A stretch of 64,000 nt of DNA from Streptomyces caelestis (GTDB lineage Bacteria > Actinomycetota > Actinomycetes > Streptomycetales > Streptomycetaceae): the NCBI RefSeq assembly GCF_014205255.1, contig NZ_JACHNE010000001.1, forward strand, positions 186,001 through 250,000, given 5' to 3'. The notes under the pieces were generated by a model that saw nothing but the letters and a program-made list of their open reading frames with translations, made no database searches and was not told the DNA's origin. This document shows, piece after piece, positions 1-8,963 of this stretch (within the stretch, counting starts at the first letter, position 1; the number at the start of each line of letters is the position of its first letter). A program made the translations under genes and the position numbers.

Positions 1-485
1 ACCAGCAGATAGCTGTAGCCGTCGAGCAGGATGTGATGGGCCCGCTGGTACCAGAACCAGCGGTCGTCCGCCGCCTTGAAGAGTGCCTGGGTGAACAGTG
101 GGCCCTCGGTGAGGTCGGCCGGGGTCGCGAGGTCGGAGCGGATCCATTCCTCCGCCGCCGCCTGCGGGTCGGGCTCGGCACTGACGTCCAGCAGGTGCGG
201 CTTGCAGTCGACGGCGGGCGAGACACGGCAGCGGGGCCCGTCGCCGGTCTCGACGAAGCGCAGGCGGAACGTCTCCGCCTCGGCGATCACGCGCCGCAGC
301 GCCGTCTCGAACAACTCGGGGTCCAGCGGGCCGTGGATCTCCAGGTACTCGCCCGTGTTGTAGGCGGGGTTTCCCGGGTCGAGCTGTTGGCCGTACCAGA
401 TGCCCCGCTGCGCCCTGGTCAGGTCCAGCAGTCCGGCCGTGTCCGCGGTGGGGAGGGCTTCGGGTCCGTTCGCGTCAGGGAGCAC
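1..485 (-). CDS. NRPS, N-terminal condensation domain (partial, runs off left edge)
   Basis: The reading frame opens with GTG at 485, the first start after an in-frame TGA at 500-498, with AGGAC about 9 bases upstream. The protein starts with an LTRAQRGIW motif typical of condensation domains and reaches the catalytic HHILLDGYS motif (HHxxxDG) before the window ends. Because the C domain is at the very N-terminus, this enzyme should take an acyl starter from a separate carrier protein, as EntF, DhbF and antimycin AntC do. The neighbouring aryl carrier protein and aryl-AMP ligase (20390-22149) fit that role. Downstream domains are outside the window, so the amino acids used cannot be read. The C-domain call is firm; the AntC-like role is inference from context. 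Confidence 0.85.
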   Translation of the reverse strand, partial: MLPDANGPEALPTADTAGLLDLTRAQRGIWYGQQLDPGNPAYNTGEYLEIHGPLDPELFETALRRVIAEAETFRLRFVETGDGPRCRVSPAVDCKPHLLDVSAEPDPQAAAEEWIRSDLATPADLTEGPLFTQALFKAADDRWFWYQRAHHILLDGYSYLL

Positions 486-671
486 GATGCATGGTCCTCA
501 TGTTCAAGGATGGTTGGCGGTTGGTTGACGAGACGAATGGCCGAGGCCCTGTGCTGCCGCCCCGGTCCGGGCCCTGCCCTGGCCGGCTGAGTACCGGTCC
601 CAGCCGTCCGGCCGGGCCGCGAAGGAAAGGCGCGTGCCTTCGGCATGCCGTGCCGGTACGCCCTGTAGGGG

Positions 672-1610
672 TCACTCCCGCATGGCTTCGACGAGGGTGC
701 GGTCGCCGCCGGTGGCAATGCGGGCCGGCTTGGGTCGCGCGTCGGCGAGGAGGTCGGTGAACTGGTCGGTGGTGCGCTGCCGGCCGCCGTGGACGGCTGG
801 CCCGTACAGGTCCGTCAGCGAGACCAGGGGGGTCGGCCGGGGCCGGTCCGGCACCACCGTCCCGGCCAGGAGCACACGGCCCTCTTCGCCCGGGATCTCG
901 CGGCAGTTGGCGAGGAAGCGCCGGGACATCTCGTCGTCCCGGTCGTGGATGACGTCGGCCAGGGCGTGGGCGTCACCGCCGGGCGGCACCGAGCCGAAGA
1001 AGTCGCCGCCCACCCGGCTGTCGCCCTCGCCGGCCCCGGCGTCGCGCAGCGGCCCGTCCGTGTCGGCCATGACCTCGGAGCGGTCGTAGCGGACTCCCTG
1101 AGTGTCCGGGAAGACGGCCGGCACGGCGCGAGCGGTGCCCCGCGGCCACCGCCCACGTCCGCCGCGGCGCGGACGGAGCCGAGGTCGCAGGGCTTGGTGA
1201 CGGCCGCGGTGAGCTGCCGGAGCAGCTCGGTCCTGGTCCTGTCCAAGGCGGCCGGGGGCTCTGGGGTGTTCGTTCAGGCAGGCCCACGTCGGCGTCCCGG
1301 TGATCTCGACGAAGGGCGTCCGTGCGGTGCGTGCCGCGCCGGCCAGGGCCGCCCATGCCTGGCGTACGGCCGGCAGCCCGGCCAGATGGTGAAGTCGCGG
1401 AGCGAGACGGTGCTGTCCTCGCGCAGGTCCCCGGCCGCCTGTGTCAGGGAGAAGACCTGGTCGTCGTCTTCCGTGAGCAGCCCGGCGTCGGCGCAGACCC
1501 GCGCCCCCCGGTGCCGGATGGGCGCCTGGGTCCCGGTGGCCGTGGCCGGCTCCTGGACGGCGCCGGAGGCCGGCGCCTCGGCGGCGGCCGGAAGGGACGG
1601 CTGACGGCAT
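672..1610 (-). pseudogene. SAM-dependent O-methyltransferase, frameshifted remnant
   Basis: Three reading frames carry consecutive pieces of one small-molecule O-methyltransferase. The first piece (about 1540-1380) has an AGLLTEDDDQVFSLT stretch followed by SLRDFTIWPG, typical of the dimerisation/winged-helix part. A second frame near 1200-1150 has the SAM motif region (VRAAADVGGGRGA). A third frame (about 1100-675) reads GGDFFGSVPPGGDAHALADV and ends normally at 672. No single frame encodes the whole enzyme and the usual N-terminal helices are missing, so at least two frameshifts and a 5' truncation are needed. It was probably a tailoring gene of the adjacent cluster. Confidence 0.7.
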
Positions 1611-2096
1611 CGTGGGACTTCCTCCTTCGGGCGGACGGGACGGTCACACCCTGCGACGCCGGCCTCGACAATCGCTCGAGCGCGGACGGACACCACCGCG
1701 CCCCGTGCCGCCGTCGACGCTGTAGTCCCGCTCCACCTCACCTCAAGCCCGGCCCGGGAGGCTGTGCTTGGCGCCCCGGGGGGGCGCCGGACCACGGGAC
1801 GGCATGCGACAGGCCGTCCGGGCCCGGCGAGACATCGACGTGCCCCGGCGCAGACGAGGAGATCGTCCATGAGGCATACGACGCGGACAGTGCCGCTGTC
1901 AGCCGTCCAGGACGCGAACCTGGAGCTGCTGGCGCAGGTTCGGCCCGCCACCGCGGTGAGCACTACGGCTGGTGCCCTGCCCCTGTACCAGTGGGCCGGC
2001 CCCAGCGAATCGAGCAGCGGATGCACGGCGCGTCACATTCCCCGGGCGGCGCACCGGCCGAGATGCCCGCCTCGGCGCCCCCCGCCGCCCCCCGAC
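1611..2096. other. Gene-free stretch with no recognisable coding sequence
   Basis: About 490 bases between the O-methyltransferase remnant and the response regulator. Open frames exist on both strands, but none shows a conserved motif, a ribosome site or family resemblance. It may contain the lost 5' part of the methyltransferase, now unrecognisable. Confidence 0.4.
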
Positions 2097-2708
2097 TCAA
2101 GGTAACCAGCCCTGGTCGTAGGCGATCCGGACCGCGTCGATACGGTTTCGCGCGCCGAGTTTGGTGACGACGGAGGTCAGGTAGTTCCGCACGGTCCCTT
2201 TGGACAGGCACAGGCTGTTGGCTATCTCGCCGGCGTCGGCGCCGCGGGCAGCGTGCCGCAGGACTTCCGTCTCCCGGGCCGAGAGGGGATTCTCCTGGCA
2301 GTTCCAGGCCTCCAGCAGCAACTCGGGGTCAATGGCTCGCTGACCGGCGGCGACCGCACGCACCGACTTGGCGAGCTGGCTGGGCGGGGCGTCCTTGAGG
2401 AGGTACCCCGGCACTTGGGCGGCCAGAGCGCGGCGCAGCAGGCCCGGGCCGCCGAAGGAGGTGAGGATCAGGGTGCGGCAGCTCGGGAGCTTCTGGTGAA
2501 GTTCCGTCGCCGCGGTGAGCCCGTCCGTGCCGGGGAGATCGATGTCGAGCACCGCGACGTCGGGCCGGGTTTCGAGAGCGGTCGGTACGATGTCGTCCCC
2601 CCGGCTCACCAAGGCCACAACGGTCAGGTCCGCTTCCAGCCCCAGCAGGGCGGCCAGGGCCCCGCGGACCATATGAACACCCTCGGCGAGCAGGATTCTG
2701 GTGTGCAT
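2097..2708 (-). CDS. NarL/LuxR-family response regulator
   Basis: A 203-residue protein with an N-terminal receiver domain and a C-terminal LuxR helix-turn-helix. The receiver shows the expected phospho-acceptor Asp in PDVAVLDIDLPG and the conserved Lys in YLLKDAPP. The C-terminus has LSARETEVL and the recognition helix region GTVRNYLTSVVTKLG. Length is normal for the DesR/NarL class. Its presumed partner kinase lies directly upstream (2760-3739) but is a pseudogene lacking the phospho-accepting His. The regulator is therefore probably orphaned, and either works unphosphorylated or is driven by another kinase or small donor. Its position beside the SARP and the CCR operon suggests a pathway regulator, but targets cannot be read from sequence. 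Confidence 0.9.
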   Translation of the reverse strand: MHTRILLAEGVHMVRGALAALLGLEADLTVVALVSRGDDIVPTALETRPDVAVLDIDLPGTDGLTAATELHQKLPSCRTLILTSFGGPGLLRRALAAQVPGYLLKDAPPSQLAKSVRAVAAGQRAIDPELLLEAWNCQENPLSARETEVLRHAARGADAGEIANSLCLSKGTVRNYLTSVVTKLGARNRIDAVRIAYDQGWLP

Positions 2709-2759
2709 GGTCGTTTACTTTCGTTTCGTGCGCTCCGGCCCCACGCCGGTGCACTTGTT

Positions 2760-3739
2760 CTGACCCCCATTGCTTTCGGCAGCGGCCGCCTGATCGTTCG
2801 GAGGCCGCAGTGGTGCCTCCGCGACGAGCTGGAAGCGACCGTCCGGGCGGACGCCCTTCCCCCTCCGCTCGGCCGCCGAACTCCGCCAGGCGGGCGCCGA
2901 GCTTGCCCGGTCCGTGGCCGCTGTGGAGGCCGGCGGCGGACGGGACGACGCCGTGGTTGACCATGACGAGCCGCACGGTGCCGCTCCGCATGTTGATCGT
3001 GTTGGAGCGGTTCCTGGCCTTGCCGTGCCTGAGGATGTCGGTGGTTCCCTCCTTCGGCACTGTGGTCAGGGCGGCGTCGAGCGCCGGGTCCAACCGGTCG
3101 TGGTCGGTCACCGGGGCCACGTCCATGCCGGCCTTGGCCATCACACGCGGGTCGGTGAGGGCCTGGTGCGAGGCGTCCACCATCGCCGCGTTCTCCCGAC
3201 CGGCGCGGCGCGCCTCCGCCGGAACCAGCCGACAGGCCGGCCCCTCCTTCAGGATGATGACGGAGAGGCTGCCCCCCGACAGGTCGCGGAGGTCCCGCGA
3301 GAAACGCAGCCGCTCCCGCGTCACCGCTGCCCAGAGCGCCGGCGACGACCAGAGACCAGACGAGCCGGACCGCGCGCATGTCGAGCGGCAGGACTGAGGC
3401 GGCCGGCGTCCCCGTCCTACGGGCCCGGGGAACGCCGTACCAGAGGGTGGGCAGACAGGTCGGTGCGGCTTGCGCACAGAGGACCACCGGCAGTCGGCGC
3501 AGCGCCCGCAGCCTCACGACAGTCATCGGAGCGGCGAACGCGAGCTCGGCGAGCACGATGGGGGCGATGACAAGCGGGACGACGGTGATGCCCCGGGTCA
3601 GCCAGTGCCTGGGGATGTCATGGTCCGGCAGCCGGTCCGGTCCGTCCGGCCGGCACTTCCCGAGCACTCCGGGGGATCTCTCGCGCAAGGCGCCGACGCA
3701 CCGTCCATTGCCGGCAGCACTCACAACTCGTCTTCTCAC
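2760..3739 (-). pseudogene. DesK-type sensor histidine kinase, decayed
   Basis: Pieces of a NarL-class sensor kinase are spread over at least two minus-strand frames. A membrane-type stretch (ITVVPLVIAPIVLAELAFA) lies near 3590-3530. About 3310-3260 reads RFSRDLRDLSGGSLSVII, recognisable as the family's RFSRDLHDLLGHSLSV box but with the phospho-accepting His replaced by Arg. A region near 2990-2860 resembles the ATP-binding domain end (LVMVNHGVV, then GARLAEFGGR). Frameshifts plus loss of the catalytic His make it non-functional. It sits upstream of, and reads toward, the intact response regulator, as in a normal kinase-regulator operon. Confidence 0.65.
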
Positions 3740-4520
3740 GAGCGCCGGCCGCTCGCTGTGCGGCAGCGGTCATGCCTCACACGTGCCGCGCGGTGCGGGA
3801 GTTCCCGTCTTCGTGACCGACCGGCCTCCGGGACGGCCGTCGGCCCTCTCCTGAATGTCGCGCCCATGCCACACGGGCGACAGGAAGGTTTCCGTGAGCA
3901 AATAAAATAAATCGAGCACAGCAAATGCACGAAGCTGAAAAAAGCCGAGGGTGCGCTTCGGCCTTCCTTGTCGACTTCCGCCCTCTGCCTTCGGCACGGC
4001 AGGCCCCGAGCACCGGTGACCCGGTATTCCGTTCCGTCAGATGAAGTCCATGCCCCGGGAGTTCCGTCGGTAACCGCCCGACAGACCTGAAAGTGGCGCA
4101 CGTCACCGACGACATCTCCCCCTACACGCCTCCGGCGGCCCGACTGCGGCGTCCCCGGGTAAGTAATGAATAAAGACTCCTGTCGAGACGTGCCGCACAG
4201 AGATTCTTTCCGCATGGGAGTAGCGGGGATGATGAGTGGGGGGAGGCTCATGTGTCCATGATGGCGGGTTTTGAAGCCCTCCTGTCAAGATTCTTGAAAG
4301 TTAAGAGTCATGATTACCTTGCGAACAAACCGCGTCTTTCACGCAAAGGGTGTCCAGCATGTGAGCAGCGATCGTCTGAATCGTGGACGCAGGGTCCAGC
4401 TAGGGCACTTGAGGAATGACATGACATATTCACACGCAGACTCGTGAGTGGATCACTGGGCGTCACGGCGCCAACCTGCCAGTCTTCGGAGCAAGTTCCG
4501 CAAGACAGCAGAGGACTCAG
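3740..4520. other. Long AT-richer intergenic region upstream of SARP gene
   Basis: Nearly 800 bases without a convincing gene. It includes an unusually AT-rich patch for this genome (about 3896-3945, with AAATAAAATAAAT and a run of six A). A small palindrome is listed separately. It probably carries the promoter and operators of the SARP gene at 4521. No SARP heptamer repeats could be assigned with confidence. Confidence 0.5.
4285..4297. promoter_or_regulatory. Odd palindrome TCAAGA-T-TCTTGA, candidate operator
   Basis: Two perfect 6-base half sites around a single T, about 230 bases upstream of the SARP start. It lies in an AT-richer spot next to GAAAGTTAAGAG. The symmetry suggests a dimeric regulator site, but no family is assigned and a 13-base palindrome can arise by chance. 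Confidence 0.25.
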
Positions 4521-5363
4521 ATGATGGACATCACGGTTCTCGGGCCGTTCAACGCCACCTACCGGCAACAGTCGTCGTTCGTCCCCAGCGCCACCAAACC
4601 CCGTCAGGTCCTGGCCCTCCTGGCGTTGCAGGCCGATCGCGTCGTCACCGTGCCGAACCTGATGGAGGAGATCTGGGGCGAGCAACTCCCGCGCAGCGCC
4701 GCCACCACCCTGCAGACCTACATCCTGCAGTTGCGCCGCAAGCTCTCCGCCGCCCTGGAGTGCGACGCCGTGGATGCGAAGGACGTCCTGGTGACACGGC
4801 ACGGCGGGTACCTCCTGCGGGCCCAGCCCGGGCGGGTGGACGCACAGGAATTCGAGAAGCTCGCCGCCTCGGGAGGCAGCGCCCTCGAGGCGGGAGACGA
4901 CAGCACGGCCTCCAGGCTTCTCAGTCAGGCACTCGGGCTCTGGGGCGGGCCCGCGCTGGTGGATGTGAAGGTGGGCCCTGTGCTGGAGCTGGACGTCGTC
5001 CGCCTGGAGGAGAAGCGGATGACCGTCCTGGGGCAGCGGATCGACGCGGACCTCAGACTGGGCCGCCATGGCGAACTGGTCCCGGAACTCTCCGTGCTGA
5101 CCACCCGGCACCCCATGCACGAGACGTTCTGCGCGCAGCTCATGACGGCCCTGTACCGGTCCGGCGGCTCGTGGCGGGCCCTGGATGTGTACCAGCGGTT
5201 GCGCTCGGCCCTGGTGACAGAACTGGGCCTGGAACCCTCGCAGCGGCTGAAGCGGCTGCACCAGGCGGTGCTCTCCGGCGAGGAGATTCCCGACCACCGC
5301 GGCTCCGCCCCATCCCACGGCCGCACCGCGGCCCGGCTGAGCAGCCGGCCGACCGCTGCCTGA
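4521..5363 (+). CDS. SARP-family pathway activator (AfsR/DnrI/RedD class)
   Basis: A 280-residue transcription factor with the SARP layout. Residues 1-105 form an OmpR-like winged helix (start MMDITVLGPF, then KPRQVLALLAL and a TTLQTYILQLRRKL recognition region). Residues 110-255 form the bacterial transcriptional activation domain (BTAD), ending with YQRLRSALVTELGLEPS. Size is that of short SARPs, with no NB-ARC extension. The start is either ATG at 4521 or the adjacent ATG at 4524, with GCAGAGGA upstream. SARPs bind direct heptamer repeats at the -35 region of biosynthetic promoters and switch clusters on. This one sits between the decayed two-component pair and the CCR operon and probably controls part of the antimycin-like cluster. 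Confidence 0.93.
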   Translation: MMDITVLGPFNATYRQQSSFVPSATKPRQVLALLALQADRVVTVPNLMEEIWGEQLPRSAATTLQTYILQLRRKLSAALECDAVDAKDVLVTRHGGYLLRAQPGRVDAQEFEKLAASGGSALEAGDDSTASRLLSQALGLWGGPALVDVKVGPVLELDVVRLEEKRMTVLGQRIDADLRLGRHGELVPELSVLTTRHPMHETFCAQLMTALYRSGGSWRALDVYQRLRSALVTELGLEPSQRLKRLHQAVLSGEEIPDHRGSAPSHGRTAARLSSRPTAA

Positions 5364-6153
5364 GGTCGCCCGGTGCCGCCGGGGCCGTCCGCTCGCCAGG
5401 TCCCGGCGGACGTCCGGGGTCCCGATGTCCTGGGCTACAGCGTATTTGTTGGATCCGTCAGGCAGGCGAGTCGCCGACCCTGTGGGCGGGCGACGACCCA
5501 TGCCAGGCCGGGGCACCGCCGCCCCCCAACGGTCTGGAGCGCCGGCTTCACCCGACTGTTGGACCCGGACCACCCTCCGGGGTCACCACGCTGCTCGCCG
5601 GCGACCGGTGCGAGACAGGTGCCGGCCGGGGCCGAACGGATGCTCGACGACCGCGGTTTCCACGCCGCGTTCGTACCGGGCCCGCTCGGCGCCAAGGCGA
5701 CCCGGCTGGACGACTCAGCCGGTCGTCCGGCCGGTCTTTGCGCCGGGACGTCTCGCTCGGCGTCTGCCACGGCCTCGCCGCCCTCTGCGCCGCCGCAGCG
5801 GTGTGGACCTGCGGCGACGACCGGCCGCGCGACCGCATCGCCCGACTGCTCCTGGACGGCGGCCGTGTCACGTCGGCCCGGCAGGCCGCCGCCGCCGTGC
5901 AACGCGGACCGCGCCGCACGACTGCTGATCCGCACGCACCCCGGCCGGCACGACTCGACGCAGCTGGTGAACCGGGCCCGGTCGCCCGGCGACGCGCTGG
6001 TCGGCGCGGCGGGACAGGGCGTCCGGACGTGCCCTGCGAGGTACCGTGGGTCAGCCCCCGGAATCGCCTGTGATCGGTGTCCCGCTGCTCGGCGGAGGTC
6101 CAGGCGGTGCCGTAGTCGGGAAGCCCGCCTGCCGGACAGCAGCAGGCAGGTGT
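5364..6153. other. Degenerate spacer with no intact gene
   Basis: About 790 bases between the SARP and the thioesterase. Several overlapping open frames are present on both strands but show only Arg/Pro/Ala-rich shadow composition. A short plus-frame piece (about 5655-5700, GFHAAFVPGPLGA) faintly recalls the last helices of MFS exporters, too short to call. Confidence 0.4.
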
Positions 6154-6954
6154 TCATGGAGGTGAGGATGTTCCCTCCCGGCAGATCTCGTCCTCGGGAA
6201 GTTCCGCCGTCGTGCCTCCTGGTACCGCGACGGCCGGTGGACCGATCCGCCCGAGCCGGTCCGCCAGGGCCGTCCGGAATTCGGGCTCGTCGAGGAAGAA
6301 GTGGCCCCCGGGCAGCAGAGTCAGGTCGAAGGGCCGTGAGGTCAGCTCACCCCACGCTTCCATGCCCGCCGGATCGGTCAGCCGGTCCTGGAGTCCCGCG
6401 AAGGCCGCGATCGGCATGTCCAGCGGCTCGCTGTGCGCATGCGCATAGGTCTCCACCATCCGCAGGTCGGCGCGGATCGACGGCAGGTACACATGCAGCA
6501 CCGCCGGCTCCGCGAGCAAGGCTTCCGGGAGGCCGCCCATCCGGCGCAGCCCGGCTGTGAACGACGCATTCGGAAGCGTGTGGAGGGGGTCGTGGGACAG
6601 CGGCCATACAGGGCTGTTGCGCCCGGAGACGAGCAGCAGTTCGGGCGGTGTGCCCAACCGCCGCAGACGCCGCGTGGCCTCGTAGCCGACGAGCGCGCCG
6701 AAACTGTGGCCGAACAGGGCGAAGGGCCGGCCCCGGCCCTCTCCCATCAGCCGGATCACCTCGGTCACGACCTGCCCGATGTCCCCCAGCGGGCGCTCAC
6801 GCAGCCGCCTCCCGTGGCCGGGCAGTTCCAGCGGGACCACCCGCACTCCCTGTGGCACCGCGGCCTCCAGGCGTCCGTACGGCCGTGCGCTGCCGCCGGC
6901 GTGCGGCAGGCAGTAGAGGGTCAGCCAGGTCTCGGGGGCGGAGACCTGCGTCAT
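6154..6954 (-). CDS. Type II (editing) thioesterase
   Basis: An alpha/beta hydrolase of 266 residues, like the discrete thioesterases (GrsT/RifR class) that remove stalled acyl groups from PKS or NRPS carrier domains. It begins with the family's YCLPHAGGSA motif and has the nucleophile elbow GHSFG with Ser84. The acid is probably in GLQDRLTD and the base is the His of LLPGGHFFL. I chose ATG at 6954 because GGAAGGGAG lies 7 bases upstream; an upstream ATG at 6978 lacks a site. It is the last gene of the minus-strand operon CCR, KAS III, dehydrogenase, thioesterase. It may clear mis-primed or decarboxylated extender units. Confidence 0.93.
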   Translation of the reverse strand: MTQVSAPETWLTLYCLPHAGGSARPYGRLEAAVPQGVRVVPLELPGHGRRLRERPLGDIGQVVTEVIRLMGEGRGRPFALFGHSFGALVGYEATRRLRRLGTPPELLLVSGRNSPVWPLSHDPLHTLPNASFTAGLRRMGGLPEALLAEPAVLHVYLPSIRADLRMVETYAHAHSEPLDMPIAAFAGLQDRLTDPAGMEAWGELTSRPFDLTLLPGGHFFLDEPEFRTALADRLGRIGPPAVAVPGGTTAELPEDEICREGTSSPP

Positions 6955-7020
6955 GGATCGTCTCCCTTCCGGCGGCACGGAAGAAGCCCGTGCACCGTCG
7001 ATCGTTTCAGGGGGCCCGGG

Positions 7021-7911
7021 TCACCCGTAGCGGTAGAACCCTCGCCCCGCCTTCTTGCCCAGGAGCCCGCCTTCGACCATGCGCGTCAGCAGCGGCGGCG
7101 GGGCGTAGAGCGCCTCCTTGAACTCGTCGTAGAGGGCGTCGGCCACCGAGTGCAGGACGTCCAGGCCGATCAGGTCGGCGAGCTTGAGCGGGCCCACGGG
7201 GTGGGAGCAGCCCAGCGTGATGCCGCGGTCGATGGTCTCGGCGGAGGCGAAGCCCGACTCGACCATCCGCATGGCGGCCAGCAGATACGGCACCAGGAGC
7301 GCGTTCACCACGAAACCGGTACGGTCCGCCGCGTGGATGGCCTGCTTGCCCAGGCCCGTGGTCACGAAGTCCTCGGCCCGGGCCAGCGCCGACTCGGACG
7401 TGTGCAGCGAGGAGATGAGCTCGACCAGCGGGATGAGCTGCGCCGGGCTGAAGAGGTGCATGCCCAGGACCTGCCCGGGCCGGCTGGTGGCGCTCGCCAT
7501 GGCCGTGATGGACAGGGAGGAGGTGTTGGAGGCAATGATCGCCTCCGGATCCTGCAGCGTCTTGTCGAGCAGGGCGAACAGCTCGACCTTGGCGGCCTTG
7601 TCCTCGACGATGCTCTCGATGACCAGCTGACGGTCCGCCAGGTCGATCAGGTCGGTGGTGAAGGAGATCCGGCCCAGAGCGGCATCACGCTCGGCCGCAC
7701 CGATCCGCTCGGCGCGCACCGCCCGGTCGAGGGAGGCGAGGATGCGGCTGCGCCCGGCCGCGAGCGAGTCCTGCGAGGAGACCGCCACCCGCACGTCGTA
7801 CCCGGCCAGCGCCGACAGTTCGGCGATGCCCGAGCCCATCAGTCCGCAGCCGACGACACCGACCCGCTCCACCCGACCGGCCGCTTCCTCGCGGTGTGAC
7901 GTCGGCGTCAT
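7021..7911 (-). CDS. 3-hydroxyacyl-CoA (3-hydroxybutyryl-CoA type) dehydrogenase
   Basis: A 296-residue NAD(P)-dependent dehydrogenase. The N-terminal Rossmann fold carries GVVGCGLMGSG (residues 17-27) and the C-terminal domain ends GLLGKKAGRGFYRYG. SNTSSL and the HLFSP catalytic His region are present; most relatives read HFFNP, so the Asn is replaced by Ser. It reduces a 3-ketoacyl-CoA to a 3-hydroxyacyl-CoA. The start overlaps the KAS III stop by 4 bases (ATGA), so the two are co-translated. With KAS III and CCR it forms a route from short acyl-CoA plus malonyl units to a 2-alkylmalonyl-CoA; the dehydratase step is not encoded here and may come from fatty acid or crotonase enzymes. Confidence 0.92.
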   Translation of the reverse strand: MTPTSHREEAAGRVERVGVVGCGLMGSGIAELSALAGYDVRVAVSSQDSLAAGRSRILASLDRAVRAERIGAAERDAALGRISFTTDLIDLADRQLVIESIVEDKAAKVELFALLDKTLQDPEAIIASNTSSLSITAMASATSRPGQVLGMHLFSPAQLIPLVELISSLHTSESALARAEDFVTTGLGKQAIHAADRTGFVVNALLVPYLLAAMRMVESGFASAETIDRGITLGCSHPVGPLKLADLIGLDVLHSVADALYDEFKEALYAPPPLLTRMVEGGLLGKKAGRGFYRYG

Positions 7912-8906
7912 GCGGCGGCCCCCCAGCGCAGATAGGCGGCCGCCATCGACATGCCACCGCCGAAGCTGCCCAGCATGACCAGGTCCCCGGGGCGCAGGTG
8001 TCCCGCGCGGGCCGCGTCGTCCAGCGTGACCGCGACCGAGGCGCTCCCGGTGTTCCCGTAGCGCTCCAGCGTGCGGTGGGTGTGTGCGTGGGCCAGGCCG
8101 CTGGCCTCGACGAGTTGGGAGAGCAGCACGCCGTTGGGCTGGTGCGGAACGAAGTGCCGCACCTCGCTGAGCGGAATGCCCGTCCTGTCGGCCAGGCGCC
8201 GGGCGAAGGGCGGAAAGTTCTCCATCACGAAGTCCCGCACACCCCGCCCGTCCATGCGGAAGAGGTGGTCACCACGGGCGAGGGTCTCGGCGGACGCCGG
8301 GAGCCGACTGCCGCCCGCGTCGACCCGGATCAGCCGCTGGGCATCACCACGGCTGGCGAGTTCGAAGTCGACGAACTCGTACCCGTCCCCCGTCCGGCCG
8401 ACGAGCGCGGCCCCGGCGGCGTCGCCGAGCAGCACCGCCGTGCGGCGGTCGGAGAAGTCCAGACACCGGGAGTACAGATCGGCGGCGACCACGAGGGCAA
8501 GGCTCTCCGGCCGCTGGGCGACCAGGGCACGGGCGAGCGCGAGGGCGTAGACGAAGCCGCTGCACACCACGTTGATGTCGAAGCAGGCGGCACGACCGGC
8601 GCCCAGGAGGTCCTGTACCAGGCAGGCGGTGGGGGGCTGCGGCGAGTCCCCCGTCGAGGTGGAGACGATCAGATAGTCCACGTCCTCGGCCGCCACGCCG
8701 GCGAGATCCAGTGCCTCGGCAGCAGCGCGGGCGGCCAGGTCGGACGTCGCCTCGTCGGGTGCCGCGTAGCGCCGGCTCCGGATCTGTGTCTTGCGCTCGA
8801 TCCATTCGGTTTCCACTCCGACGCGTTCGGCGACCTCGGCGTTGCTCACCTCCTGCTTCGGAAGATACGAACCCGTGCTCAGGATTCCTGTGGAGTGGGG
8901 AAGCAT
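7908..8906 (-). CDS. FabH-like ketoacyl-ACP synthase III (extender-unit priming)
   Basis: A 332-residue KAS III enzyme. The catalytic triad is complete: Cys115 in INVVCSGFVYAL, His255 in VPHQPNG and Asn285 in ERYGNTGSAS. It would condense an acyl-CoA primer with a malonyl unit to give a 3-ketoacyl product. It sits between the CCR gene and the dehydrogenase in one operon. The chain made is therefore probably the alpha,beta-unsaturated acyl-CoA that CCR carboxylates, rather than a cell fatty acid. The primer (acetyl, isobutyryl, longer) cannot be deduced. Start ATG at 8906 follows AAGGGAC. Confidence 0.92.
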   Translation of the reverse strand: MLPHSTGILSTGSYLPKQEVSNAEVAERVGVETEWIERKTQIRSRRYAAPDEATSDLAARAAAEALDLAGVAAEDVDYLIVSTSTGDSPQPPTACLVQDLLGAGRAACFDINVVCSGFVYALALARALVAQRPESLALVVAADLYSRCLDFSDRRTAVLLGDAAGAALVGRTGDGYEFVDFELASRGDAQRLIRVDAGGSRLPASAETLARGDHLFRMDGRGVRDFVMENFPPFARRLADRTGIPLSEVRHFVPHQPNGVLLSQLVEASGLAHAHTHRTLERYGNTGSASVAVTLDDAARAGHLRPGDLVMLGSFGGGMSMAAAYLRWGAAA

Positions 8907-8963
8907 GGGGCAGTGTCCCTTCGGGCGGTGTTCCGGGGTTCCGGGTGCGTTTCGGATTCCGGG

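Noticed and set aside
5600..6070. MFS exporter remnant
   Set aside because: Only one short stretch recalls MFS helices. The rest has no hydrophobic pattern, so it is not reported as a gene.
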